Positions 18,035 through 25,907 of a stretch of DNA of 64,000 nucleotides are shown here, piece after piece; positions within the stretch are counted from its first letter, which is position 1; each line of letters starts with the position of its first letter. The notes beneath the pieces are model-generated. The model saw only the letters and a list, made by a program, of their open reading frames with translations, did no database searches and was not told the origin of the DNA. This stretch comes from Bradyrhizobium erythrophlei (GTDB lineage: Bacteria > Pseudomonadota > Alphaproteobacteria > Rhizobiales > Xanthobacteraceae): NCBI GenBank assembly GCA_900129675.1, contig FSRD01000001.1, forward strand, positions 7,987,501 to 8,051,500, in the 5' to 3' direction. The position numbers and the translations under genes were made by a program.

Positions 18035-18471
18035 GCAAGCCAGTCACCATCATCATGATCGAGGACGATGAGGGCCACGCCCGCCTGATCGAACGCAATA
18101 TCCGGCGCTCCGGTGTCAATAATGAGATCCTGCCGTTCACCAACGGTACAGACGCGGTGAACTATTTGTTCGGCAGCGACGGCACGGGGCTCAATCATAA
18201 GGGCGAGGCTCTCCTGATCCTGCTCGACCTCAACCTGCCGGACATGACCGGCATCGATATCTTGCGGCGGGTCAAGGACAACAAATATTTGAAGGCGACG
18301 CCGGTCGTGGTTCTGACCACGACCGACGATTCCCATGAAATCAAGCGCTGCTACGAACTCGGCTGCAACGTCTACATCACCAAGCCGGTGAATTACGAAA
18401 GCTTTGCCAACGCCATTCGCCAGCTCGGCCTGTTCTTTTCCGTCATTCAGGTACCAGCCGCCGCCACATGA
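18031..18471 (+). CDS. Single-domain response regulator (Rcp1-like)
   Basis: A stand-alone receiver of 146 residues with no output domain. Acidic pocket Glu11-Asp12-Asp13, phosphoacceptor Asp66 in ILLDLNLPDMTG, Thr near 95 (VVLTTTDD) and Lys near 116 (ITKPVN) are all present. The longer-than-usual loop before Asp66 and the PVNYESFANAIRQLGLFF tail are typical of Rcp1-type regulators that partner phytochrome-like kinases. It overlaps by 4 bases both the kinase upstream and the REC-kinase downstream, implying stoichiometric expression and a phosphorelay among the three products. Confidence 0.92.
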   Translation: MSKPVTIIMIEDDEGHARLIERNIRRSGVNNEILPFTNGTDAVNYLFGSDGTGLNHKGEALLILLDLNLPDMTGIDILRRVKDNKYLKATPVVVLTTTDDSHEIKRCYELGCNVYITKPVNYESFANAIRQLGLFFSVIQVPAAAT

Positions 18472-19559
18472 ACACCGCAACGCCGACATTGCTGTATATC
18501 GACGACGACGCGGCGCTTGCCCGGCTGGTCGACCGCGGCCTGACGCGACAAGGTTTTAGGGTCGTCCATGCCGCTGACGGACAACAGGGGCTCGATCGGC
18601 TGGCGCAAGGCGGCATCGACGTCGTCGCCCTCGACCAGTACATGCCGGTGCTCGACGGCCTGGAGACGCTCGAGCAGATACTGAAGATTCCGGACGCGCC
18701 GCCGGTGGTGTTCGTCACCGCGTCGCAGGATTCGGCGATCGCGGTCACCGCGTTGAAGGCGGGTGCGGCGGACTATCTGGTCAAGGACGCCCAGGGCGAT
18801 TTCATTCCGCTGCTCCACGTCGCCGTCACCGGTGCGATGCGGCAGGCGCAAATTCAAAGAGCCCGCGATGAGGCCGAGGCCGAGGTCCACGCCTCGCGCG
18901 ACCGCTACGCGGCACTGGCCGCCGAACGCGAAGTGCTGTTGCGCGAAGTCAACCACCGCGTCGGCAATTCTTTGCAGATCATCGCTTCGCTTTTGCACCT
19001 GCAGGCGAATTCGAGCACGCAGGACGGCGTCAAGGAGGCGCTGACCAACGCGATGGGACGCGTCGCTGCGGTCGCCCAGGTCCACCGCCGGCTCTACACC
19101 TCGCACGACCTGAAGAGCGTGCTGCTGAACCAGTATCTGGAGGCCCTGCTGGAAGATCTCAGGCGGTCAGCCGAGGGCAACCGGATGTCGCGGCTGACGC
19201 TGAGGGCCGAACCGATCGAGATCGACCCCGACCGCGCGGTGGCGATCGGCATCATCGTCAACGAGCTGGTGATGAACGCGGTGAAATACGCCTACCCCGA
19301 CGGCGCCGGCCCCATCCATGTCGACCTCAAGGCGCAGGGCGACGATCTCGTGCTGTCGATCGCCGACGACGGCATCGGCCTCGACGCCAAGGCCGATCCG
19401 CGCGGCACCGGCATGGGCCAGCGCATCGTCTCGGCGATGGCCTCCAAGCTGGAAGCAACCGTCGAACGCGATCCCGCCCATCAGGGGACCCGGATCGTGC
19501 TGCAGTTCCGCCGCGCCAATGCGCCGGCACCGACCTCGAGCAACGTGGCCGCCGGTTAA
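18468..19559 (+). CDS. Receiver-histidine kinase protein (REC plus HisKA_2/HWE-like kinase)
   Basis: A cytosolic protein of 363 residues. The N-terminal receiver (about 6-120) has Asp12-14 and phosphoacceptor Asp56 in VVALDQYMPVLDG. A short coiled coil (about 125-155) leads to a HisKA_2-type core with the phosphoacceptor His about 163 in LREVNHRVGNSLQIIASLLH. The N-box follows (IIVNELVMNAVKYAYPDG), then DDGIGLD and GTGMGQRIV. Kinases of this type are part of general stress and light signalling in alphaproteobacteria. Having the receiver on the kinase suggests that it takes phosphate from, or is gated by, the upstream sensor. Its last four bases overlap the convergent transporter gene. Confidence 0.9.
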   Translation: MNTATPTLLYIDDDAALARLVDRGLTRQGFRVVHAADGQQGLDRLAQGGIDVVALDQYMPVLDGLETLEQILKIPDAPPVVFVTASQDSAIAVTALKAGAADYLVKDAQGDFIPLLHVAVTGAMRQAQIQRARDEAEAEVHASRDRYAALAAEREVLLREVNHRVGNSLQIIASLLHLQANSSTQDGVKEALTNAMGRVAAVAQVHRRLYTSHDLKSVLLNQYLEALLEDLRRSAEGNRMSRLTLRAEPIEIDPDRAVAIGIIVNELVMNAVKYAYPDGAGPIHVDLKAQGDDLVLSIADDGIGLDAKADPRGTGMGQRIVSAMASKLEATVERDPAHQGTRIVLQFRRANAPAPTSSNVAAG

Positions 19560-21004
19560 AAGCCGATGAACCGCAGCCACGGCAGTACGATCAACAGCAG
19601 GCCCGCAAAGTAGATCACCCCAAAAATCAGGCCGAATTTCCAGAAATCGCGCTTGCCGATGTAACCGCTGCCGAAATACATCGGCGCCGGTCCGGTGGCA
19701 TAGGGCGAGATCACGCCCATCAAGCCCAGCGAATACACGCACAGCAGCATCAAGGTTTGCACCGACAGGCCGGGAATGCTGGTGCCGACGGCGAGCACGA
19801 CAGGCAAAACGGCGGCCGTGTGCGAGGTGATGCTGGAAAAGAAATAGTGGATCCAGAAGAAGAACGACACCAGCAGGATCATGCCCATCAGCGGCGACAC
19901 GTTGGCCAGCGGCCTGGCGTAGCCCTCCGCCACCCATTTGATGAATCCGATCTCGTTCAGGCCGGACGACAGCGTGAGCAGCGAGGTGAAATAGAAGAAC
20001 ACTTCCCAGGCGCTCTTCTCAGCGACGATGTCGTCGAAGTCGATCACACCCGTGACCAGCATCAGCGAGATCACGACGAACACCACCATGGTCGGGTTGA
20101 TGAAGTTGGCGCCGAGCAGCGGCAGGCTGATGGTGGGATTGGAGCCGCAGATCCACAGAAACATCGCCAGCAGCACCAGGGCGGCCATGATCCATTCGCT
20201 GCGCGACGGCGGCCCCATCGCGGCGATTTCGCCGGCGCTCCAGGTGACGATTTCCGGACTTTCCTTCACCTCAGGCCGGCACACGATGTAGCTCAGCAAC
20301 GGCACCAGCAGCAGCAACAGGATTCCGAGCGGCGCAAACCCGAAGAACCATTGCGACCAGCCGACGTCGACATTGACGATTTTTTTGGCGATCGAGAGCG
20401 CGGCGGCATTCGGCGCCAGCGCGGTCAGGAACAGCGAACTCGTGACCGCCGTGGTCGCAAACGCCGTCCACATCACATAGGTGCCGATCAGGCCGGCGGT
20501 CGGCCCGGGTTCGGAGCCGTAGATCCTGGGAATGTTGCTGACGATCGGATAGATCGTGCCGCCCGAGCGCGCGGTGTTGGACGGCGTCGCCGGCGCCAGC
20601 ACGAGGTCGGAGAAGGCGACCGCATAGCCGAGGCCGATGGTGCGGCGGCCGAGCGCGCGCACCAGCATCAGAGCGAGCCGCCGGCCGAGCCCGCTCTTGC
20701 GGTAGCCGATCGAGAACACGAAAGCGCCGACGATCAGCCACACCGTGCTTTCGGAAAACCCGCCCAGCATCCAGCGCAGCGATTTGTTGGGATCGGGTTC
20801 GACATACCCCATCACGCCCGCGACCGTCAGGCCAATCAGGCCGACCGCGCCGACCGGCATCGATTCCAGGATCAGGCCGGCGATCACGGCCGCAAATATC
20901 GCAAAATAGTGCCACTGATTGAGATTGAGGCCGGCCGGTACCGGCACCAGATAGATCGCGAGCCAGATCGCCAGCGGCGCGATGGTCTTCCAGGCAATTT
21001 TCAC
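19556..21004 (-). CDS. DASS/SLC13-family anion transporter (dicarboxylate or tricarboxylate)
   Basis: Polytopic inner-membrane protein of 482 residues with about 12 hydrophobic segments. It belongs to the divalent anion:sodium symporter family, which includes CitT and the plastid oxoglutarate/malate translocator. Family features include the SNT-type substrate motif (APATPSNTARSGGTIYPI, about residues 135-152), the region SSITSHTAAVLPV (about 390-402), and the ISPYATGPAPMYFGSGYI segment near 435. The substrate is probably a C4- or C5-dicarboxylate or citrate. It is convergent with, and overlaps by 4 bases, the REC-kinase gene, so no terminator separates them. Confidence 0.88.
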   Translation of the reverse strand: MKIAWKTIAPLAIWLAIYLVPVPAGLNLNQWHYFAIFAAVIAGLILESMPVGAVGLIGLTVAGVMGYVEPDPNKSLRWMLGGFSESTVWLIVGAFVFSIGYRKSGLGRRLALMLVRALGRRTIGLGYAVAFSDLVLAPATPSNTARSGGTIYPIVSNIPRIYGSEPGPTAGLIGTYVMWTAFATTAVTSSLFLTALAPNAAALSIAKKIVNVDVGWSQWFFGFAPLGILLLLLVPLLSYIVCRPEVKESPEIVTWSAGEIAAMGPPSRSEWIMAALVLLAMFLWICGSNPTISLPLLGANFINPTMVVFVVISLMLVTGVIDFDDIVAEKSAWEVFFYFTSLLTLSSGLNEIGFIKWVAEGYARPLANVSPLMGMILLVSFFFWIHYFFSSITSHTAAVLPVVLAVGTSIPGLSVQTLMLLCVYSLGLMGVISPYATGPAPMYFGSGYIGKRDFWKFGLIFGVIYFAGLLLIVLPWLRFIGF

Positions 21005-21118
21005 GAATTCCCCCTTGCTCCCGACCGGCGATCACGGCGGCTTCACCCGATGTTCCGGCCGCGCCGCCTTTTTTTCGACCGTAGCACAGGCCCTCGGCGT
21101 CCTGCTATTCTGGGGCCC

Positions 21119-21799
21119 ATGACGTCGCGCGACTCCGCCTCTTCCGAAATCACGCCCGAAGTGCTGCTGCGCGCCTATGCCTGCGGCATCTTCCCGATGG
21201 CCGAAAGCGCCGACGACCCCACGCTGTTCTGGGTCGAGCCGGAAACGCGCGGGGTGATCCCGCTCGACGGTTTTCGCGTCGCCTCGCGCCTCGCCCGCAC
21301 GGTGCGTTCCGACGCCTTCACCGTCACCGTCGATACCGCCTTCAAGGCGGTCATCGCCGGCTGCGCGGCGCCGCAGGCCGGCCGTGACGACACCTGGATC
21401 AACACGCGGATCCGCGACCTCTATCTCGGGCTGTACCAGCTCGGACACTGCCACAGCGTGGAGGTCTGGCAGAACGGCGATCTGGCCGGCGGCCTGTACG
21501 GCGTCAGCCTGGGGCGCGCCTTCTTCGGCGAGAGCATGTTTCACCGCGCCCGCGACGCCTCGAAAGTGGCGCTGGTTCACTTGGTGGCGCGCCTGATCGC
21601 GGGCGGTTTCGAACTGCTCGACACTCAGTACGTCACCGAGCATCTGCGCAGTTTTGGCGCCGCGGAAATTTCGCGCCGCCGCTATCGCACGCTGCTCGAC
21701 AAGGCGATCACGGGCGTATCCGCGGATTTCCTGCGATTGCCGGCGACCCATCCGGTCAAGGGCGCCGATGCGCTCGCGATTATTGCGGGGCGTGGCTGA
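21119..21799 (+). CDS. aat: Leucyl/phenylalanyl-tRNA--protein transferase
   Basis: N-end rule enzyme that adds Leu or Phe to proteins with N-terminal Arg or Lys and marks them for ClpAP. The start at 21119 gives 226 residues. Conserved segments are AYACGIFPMAE (residues about 19-29), FWVEPETRGVIPLD (about 37-50), WINTRIRDLYLGLYQLGHCHSVEVW (core of the acceptor site, about 91-115), and GGLYGVSLGRAFFGESMF (about 121-138), followed by the ELLDTQYVTEHLRSFGA helix. A much longer upstream extension of this frame over the transporter gene is not coding. Confidence 0.95.
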   Translation: MTSRDSASSEITPEVLLRAYACGIFPMAESADDPTLFWVEPETRGVIPLDGFRVASRLARTVRSDAFTVTVDTAFKAVIAGCAAPQAGRDDTWINTRIRDLYLGLYQLGHCHSVEVWQNGDLAGGLYGVSLGRAFFGESMFHRARDASKVALVHLVARLIAGGFELLDTQYVTEHLRSFGAAEISRRRYRTLLDKAITGVSADFLRLPATHPVKGADALAIIAGRG

Positions 21800-21811
21800 A
21801 GGCTCGTGTCC

Positions 21812-21935
21812 CGGACGCGGTGCAGCGTGCAACGCTGCTCCGCAGAGCCGGGACCCATCTGAGGAGCAGCACCGTGGACCCCGGATCAGCAGCGCACCAC
21901 GCCGCAAACGCGGCGCGCTGCGCAGCATCCGGGGC
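21812..21935. repeat. GC-rich palindromic intergenic sequence between aat and the DUF2155 gene
   Basis: This gap holds overlapping inverted repeats, for example GTCCCGG...CCGGGAC at 21809-21854, GCAGCGTGCAACGCTGC at 21823-21839, and GGATCAGC...GCATCC-type arms further on. It resembles intergenic repeat units that I recall as common in Bradyrhizobium genomes, but only one copy is present here. It may also act as a terminator for the two convergent genes. Confidence 0.4.
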
Positions 21936-21949
21936 ATGAGATGGTCGAC

Positions 21950-22948
21950 CTAATTCCCGAACAACCCACCGAACAGCCCGCCGGGTCGCTGCGCCGGCGG
22001 AGGTGGCGGCGGCGGTTGCTGCTGGAATTGCGGCTGCGGCGGCGGACGCGGGGCTGCCTGCTTCGGCGCCGGCGGGCGCTTCTGCACCGGCGGCGGCGCC
22101 ACGGCCTTCGGCGGATCGGGTGCTGCGGTGACGATGGTCTGGTCGGGGACTTTGCAGTCGGTCAGCCAGATATCGTAGATCGGATGCTCGACGCCGTGCA
22201 GGCCGGGGCTCGCGGCATACATCCAGCCGGAGAAAATCCGCTTCACCTCGCCCTGCAGCGTGATCTCGTCGACCTCGACGAAGGCGTCGGTGTTGGCGGC
22301 CTCGGTCGCCGGACGCGTGTAGCAGGCGTCGGTCTTCACTCGAAGCGCGCCGAACTGGACGGTCTCGCCGATATCCTCGTCGAAATTGATGATGCGTCCG
22401 GTGATCTTGTCGAGGCCGGAAAAGCTCGCCTTCTTGTTGGTGACCTTCGATGCGGGGGGCTCGGATACCACCTCATCGCCCGGCTGCAGGGTCGCCGGCG
22501 CCCCAGGCACGCTCTTGGGCTGGCGCTGCCCGGGCGGCAGACCCGGCAGCGGATTGGCCGATGGCGGTGCGTTGGCGACGCCCGGACCAGCCGGCCCGCC
22601 CGGCTGCGGCGGCGCCACTGCGATGCCCGGCGGGGTATTCTGCGGAATCACGGTGGTACCGGGCGGTGGCGCCAGCGGCTGCGACTGGACGCTTCCCGGC
22701 GGCGGCACGCCCTGCCCCGGCAGCGGCCGGTTCGGCGTCGGCAACAGCCGGCCGCGCGGCAATTCCGGCACTTCCTCGTCGTCGTCGGGGGGCGGTTGCG
22801 GCTGACCGGCACGGGGGATCGCACCGGGCGGGCGCGGCGCGGGATCGGAAAAGATATTGCCGATCTGCGCGCGCGCCGGAGGCGCAAGCGAGAGTGTTGT
22901 GGCGGCGATCAGGGCCGCGAAACCAGTCAGGGCAATGGTTCGAAACAT
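21950..22948 (-). CDS. Secreted proline-rich DUF2155 domain protein
   Basis: Exported protein of 332 residues. The start at 22948 immediately precedes a signal peptide (residues about 4-26, ending PPARAQ). A longer upstream frame would place the signal internally. Residues 30-160 are a Pro/Gly-rich linker. The DUF2155 domain (about 170-275) carries TGRIINFDEDIGETVQFGAL, two cysteines (ACYTRP and TDCKVP), and a FSGWMYAASPGLHGVEHPIY segment. A very Pro/Gln-rich tail ends in GGLFGGLFGN. The function is unknown. In related genomes I recall this family next to aat and the NDUFA12-like subunit, and here the latter is about 10 kb away. Confidence 0.88.
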   Translation of the reverse strand: MFRTIALTGFAALIAATTLSLAPPARAQIGNIFSDPAPRPPGAIPRAGQPQPPPDDDEEVPELPRGRLLPTPNRPLPGQGVPPPGSVQSQPLAPPPGTTVIPQNTPPGIAVAPPQPGGPAGPGVANAPPSANPLPGLPPGQRQPKSVPGAPATLQPGDEVVSEPPASKVTNKKASFSGLDKITGRIINFDEDIGETVQFGALRVKTDACYTRPATEAANTDAFVEVDEITLQGEVKRIFSGWMYAASPGLHGVEHPIYDIWLTDCKVPDQTIVTAAPDPPKAVAPPPVQKRPPAPKQAAPRPPPQPQFQQQPPPPPPPAQRPGGLFGGLFGN

Positions 22949-23074
22949 CTCGCGCGGCTTTAACAGGCGAATCGGGGCTCGCGACATACAAACATATCCG
23001 CCGCTCGCGTGCCCTCCGGTTAACACGCCGAATACGGCGGGGAAAGGGCGGTTTCGGGCCCTGCCCGCCGCCCA

Positions 23075-23131
23075 AAAAGCGTTTTCGAGCGAAGCGGGTA
23101 CCGGTTCGTGTGAAGAAAACACGTCAACACA
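23075..23131 (+). repeat. Interspersed intergenic repeat, copy 2
   Basis: Same element as at 10305-10363, same orientation: GCGTTTTCGAGCGAAGCGGG, then ACCGGTTCGTGTGAAGAAAA. It lies between the DUF2155 gene and the dehydrogenase gene. Confidence 0.75.
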
Positions 23132-23280
23132 GCAATACAGCGTTCGGTTCTGCTTCAAGAACCGAACTCTGGTCAGCCCGCGCCACAAATGAAATAGTCG
23201 CGCCTGTCGAGCGTTCGCGCTGCCCAGCGCCGAAATCAAAGAATCCGGGACAACCGGAGAAGCCAAAGGATCCCCCTGAT

Positions 23281-24060
23281 ATGACCGATCGAATTCGTCT
23301 GGACGGCAAGGTCGCCGTCGTCACCGGGGCTGCCGGCGTCATCGGAACCGCGACCATTCACCTGTTGGCCGAACGCGGTGCGCGTATTGTCGCAGTCGAC
23401 CGCAGGGAGGCGGATCTTGCGGCCGCGATTGCCGACCTGCCGGCATCGGCGGAGGCGCTGGCGGTTGCCGCCGACGTCACACGTGAAGAGGAGGTCGCCG
23501 ACTATGTCCGCGCGGCGGTCGACAGGTTCGGCACCATCGACGTGTTCTACAACAACGCCGGCATCGAAGGCGACATCAAGCCGATCCCGGAATATTCGCT
23601 GGAGAGCTTCCGCCGGGTGCTCGATGTCAACGTGGTCGGCGTCTTCCTCGGCATGAAGCATGTGCTGCCGGTGATGCTGAAGCAGAACAAGGGCAGCATC
23701 ATCAACACCGCCTCGATCGCGGGCCTGATGGGCTCGCCGCACATCGCGGTCTACAGCGCCAGCAAGCACGCGGTGATCGGGCTGACCAAGAGCGCGTCGT
23801 GGGAATGCACGGGCACCGGCGTGCGCGTCAATTGCGTCTGCCCCGGATTGATCGACAGCCGGATGCTGAGTGCGATCATGCAGGGGCGCAATGGCGGCAA
23901 CGCACCGCCGCCCAATGACAAGATCGTGGAGCGGATTCCGGCGCGACGGCTGGGACAGGCTTCCGAGGTCGCCTCCATCGTGGCGTTCCTCGCCTCCGAC
24001 GAAGCCAGTTACGTCTCGGGCTCGGCTTATACCGTCGACGGCGGCCGCACCGCCGCCTAG
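23281..24060 (+). CDS. Short-chain dehydrogenase/reductase (SDR)
   Basis: Cytosolic NAD(P)-dependent oxidoreductase of 259 residues, classical SDR length. It shows the cofactor motif TGAAGVIG (residues about 16-23), NNAGIEG (about 91-97), the catalytic Ser in NTASIAGLMGS (Ser near 144), and the YxxxK motif in YSASKHAVIGL (Tyr about 158, Lys about 162). The C-terminus has the usual SGSAYTVDGG. Asp at the end of beta-2 (VAVDRRE) suggests a preference for NAD over NADP. The substrate is not readable. The next gene on the strand, 108 bases downstream, is an alpha/beta hydrolase, so shared expression is possible but not shown. Confidence 0.92.
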   Translation: MTDRIRLDGKVAVVTGAAGVIGTATIHLLAERGARIVAVDRREADLAAAIADLPASAEALAVAADVTREEEVADYVRAAVDRFGTIDVFYNNAGIEGDIKPIPEYSLESFRRVLDVNVVGVFLGMKHVLPVMLKQNKGSIINTASIAGLMGSPHIAVYSASKHAVIGLTKSASWECTGTGVRVNCVCPGLIDSRMLSAIMQGRNGGNAPPPNDKIVERIPARRLGQASEVASIVAFLASDEASYVSGSAYTVDGGRTAA

Positions 24061-24168
24061 GGTAACCGTCATCGAAGATGCGAATTAAGATGCGCAAATG
24101 CGCATCATAGTTCGATGTTGCACATCGCCCCGGAATGACAAGTTCTAAACACCAGAGGTTTTCGCACA

Positions 24169-25116
24169 ATGCCCGTTACGCTCGATCCCGATGCCGCCGC
24201 CGTCTACAAAGCATTCCAGGAAGCCGGCCGCCCGCCCTATGAGAACGGGACGCCGGCGGAAGCGCGCGAGCTCTATCTGAAGGGCCGCGTCGTCTCCAAT
24301 CCCGAGCCACCCGAACTGGCCGAGGTCAAGCCGCTCTCGATCCCCGCACCCCACGGCGCGATCCCGGCGCGCATCTACACGCCGAAGAATTTGCGCAAGG
24401 CCGATGGCGCAGCGCCCTGCCTGGTGTTCTACCACGGCGGCGGCTGGGTGATCGGCGATCTGGACTCGCACGACGTGGTCTGCCGCAAACTCGCGCATGA
24501 AGGCGAGCTGATCGTCATCTCCGTCGATTACCGGCTCGCCCCCGAGCACAAATTCCCCGCCGCCGTCGACGACGCCATATCGGCAGCCAAATGGATCGCG
24601 GCCAATGCGGACGCGCTCGGCATCGACACTCAGCGATTGATGGTCGGCGGCGACAGTGCCGGCGGCAATCTCGCCGCGGTGGTCGCACTCGCCGCGCGCG
24701 ACGGCGATGGACCAGCGATCGCCGGCCAGGTCCTGATCTATCCCGCAACCGACTTTGCGATGACGCATCCCTCGCATCGCGAGCCCGAGACCAGCATCCT
24801 CTTGACCCACTCCGTCATCAAATGGTTCTGCAACCATTATCTCAGCGGCGCCGCCGACATTCACGACTGGCGCGCCTCGCCCGCGCGCGCGAAAACGCTG
24901 GTCGGATTGCCGCCCGCCTATGTGCTGACCGCCGGCGGCGATCCGCTGCGCGACGAAGGCGACGAATATGCCGCCCGGCTCGAGCAAGCCGGCGTGCCCG
25001 TGACCTACAAACACTTTCCCGGCCAGTTCCACGGCTTCTTCACCATGGGCAAGCTGCTCAATCAGGCCAATGTCGCGGCCGGCGAAATCGGCGTATGGCT
25101 GAAGGCGCTGAACTGA
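24169..25116 (+). CDS. Alpha/beta hydrolase (hormone-sensitive lipase family)
   Basis: Esterase-like enzyme of 315 residues. The oxyanion-hole motif HGGGWVIGDLDSHD (about residues 88-101) and the nucleophile elbow GGDSAGGN (Ser about 163) are those of the HSL/family IV esterases. The catalytic Asp is probably in the TAGGDPLRDEGDEYA segment (about 256-270), and the His in FPGQFHGFF (about 284-292). There is no signal peptide, so it is cytosolic. The physiological substrate is unknown. Confidence 0.92.
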   Translation: MPVTLDPDAAAVYKAFQEAGRPPYENGTPAEARELYLKGRVVSNPEPPELAEVKPLSIPAPHGAIPARIYTPKNLRKADGAAPCLVFYHGGGWVIGDLDSHDVVCRKLAHEGELIVISVDYRLAPEHKFPAAVDDAISAAKWIAANADALGIDTQRLMVGGDSAGGNLAAVVALAARDGDGPAIAGQVLIYPATDFAMTHPSHREPETSILLTHSVIKWFCNHYLSGAADIHDWRASPARAKTLVGLPPAYVLTAGGDPLRDEGDEYAARLEQAGVPVTYKHFPGQFHGFFTMGKLLNQANVAAGEIGVWLKALN

Positions 25117-25135
25117 ACGAGCGCGACCAGCGAAC

Positions 25136-25570
25136 TCAGGCAAACGGATCGCGCAGGTCGAGTGACCCGAATTTCCGGAAATCGCGGTCATTCGAGTACA
25201 TCGTACGAACGCCATGCTGGAACAGGATGGCTGCGACGTGGGCATCGGGTACCAGGTTTCCGCGAACCGGCGTCTCGCCCGCTATGCTCTTGTAGGCATC
25301 CAGGAAGCCGTTCAACTCGGACACGGCGCGCACATGAGGTAGCGTGAGAAGGGCAGTGACGTTGCCGAGCGCTTCGTTCGGCGAAAGCGGTGCAGAAAAG
25401 ATCCGCGGGTGCGTGGCAATGCGGATATACGACATCAGCGTCGGCCACGTCAGACAGAGTATCTCCGGACCGAGGGCGCAGGTTTCGACGAAACTACGGG
25501 CGCGAACGTGACGGTCACTCGATCGGTCTGACGCGTATAGCAGAACGTTTACGTCGAGCGAATAACTCAC
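25136..25570 (-). CDS. vapC: VapC-type PIN domain toxin
   Basis: Predicted magnesium-dependent ribonuclease toxin of 144 residues. PIN features include an N-terminal Asp in SLDVNVLLYASD (Asp about 7), a central acidic residue (SPNEALGNVTALL region), and the conserved IPDAHVA-like segment LVPDAHVAAILFQHG with Asp about 109, followed by SNDRDF (Asp about 128). It overlaps the upstream antitoxin gene by 4 bases, the usual antitoxin-first arrangement. It lies convergent to the hydrolase gene with about 20 bases between their ends. Confidence 0.88.
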   Translation of the reverse strand: MSYSLDVNVLLYASDRSSDRHVRARSFVETCALGPEILCLTWPTLMSYIRIATHPRIFSAPLSPNEALGNVTALLTLPHVRAVSELNGFLDAYKSIAGETPVRGNLVPDAHVAAILFQHGVRTMYSNDRDFRKFGSLDLRDPFA

Positions 25571-25803
25571 GGCGAGCCCGAATCGAGCACCGCGTATACG
25601 GCCTCCTTATCCGCGAGGTCGACGAGAGCCTTCATGGGCTTCGAGGTCCAACGAAACGGTGGCTTGGCGCGCGATGGACGGCGACCGGCAAGCGCCTCGG
25701 CAAGCAATTCGGATACGATCGCGCCGATTGATCGGCCTTCCTTTTCGTGGATGGCCTTGACCTCACGTAGAATGGGGTCATCAATGTCAATCGTGGTTCT
25801 CAT
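25567..25803 (-). CDS. vapB: VapB-type antitoxin (ribbon-helix-helix)
   Basis: A small protein of 78 residues. The N-terminus MRTTIDIDDPILREVKAIHE fits the ribbon-helix-helix DNA-binding fold of VapB antitoxins. The C-terminal part (FRWTSKPMKALVDLADKEAV) would wrap the toxin. The start at 25803 is preferred because it begins with the RHH beta strand. An upstream start would add nine unrelated residues. The pair probably represses its own promoter, located just upstream in the gap to the antiporter gene. Confidence 0.85.
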   Translation of the reverse strand: MRTTIDIDDPILREVKAIHEKEGRSIGAIVSELLAEALAGRRPSRAKPPFRWTSKPMKALVDLADKEAVYAVLDSGSP

Positions 25804-25907
25804 GATGTTTGATGCTATCGATGCGAACATCAGATGTCAACAGCAGGCTTGAATTGACCGGACAACAGTGGCCTTAACAAACGAAATCCTCTTGCTGGAA
25901 AACCGAA

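Noticed and set aside
19757..21118. A long plus-strand extension upstream of aat, over the DASS transporter gene.
   Set aside because: Its product is His/Arg/Gln-rich and opposite a clear membrane transporter. aat has a normal start at 21119 and the usual N-terminus.
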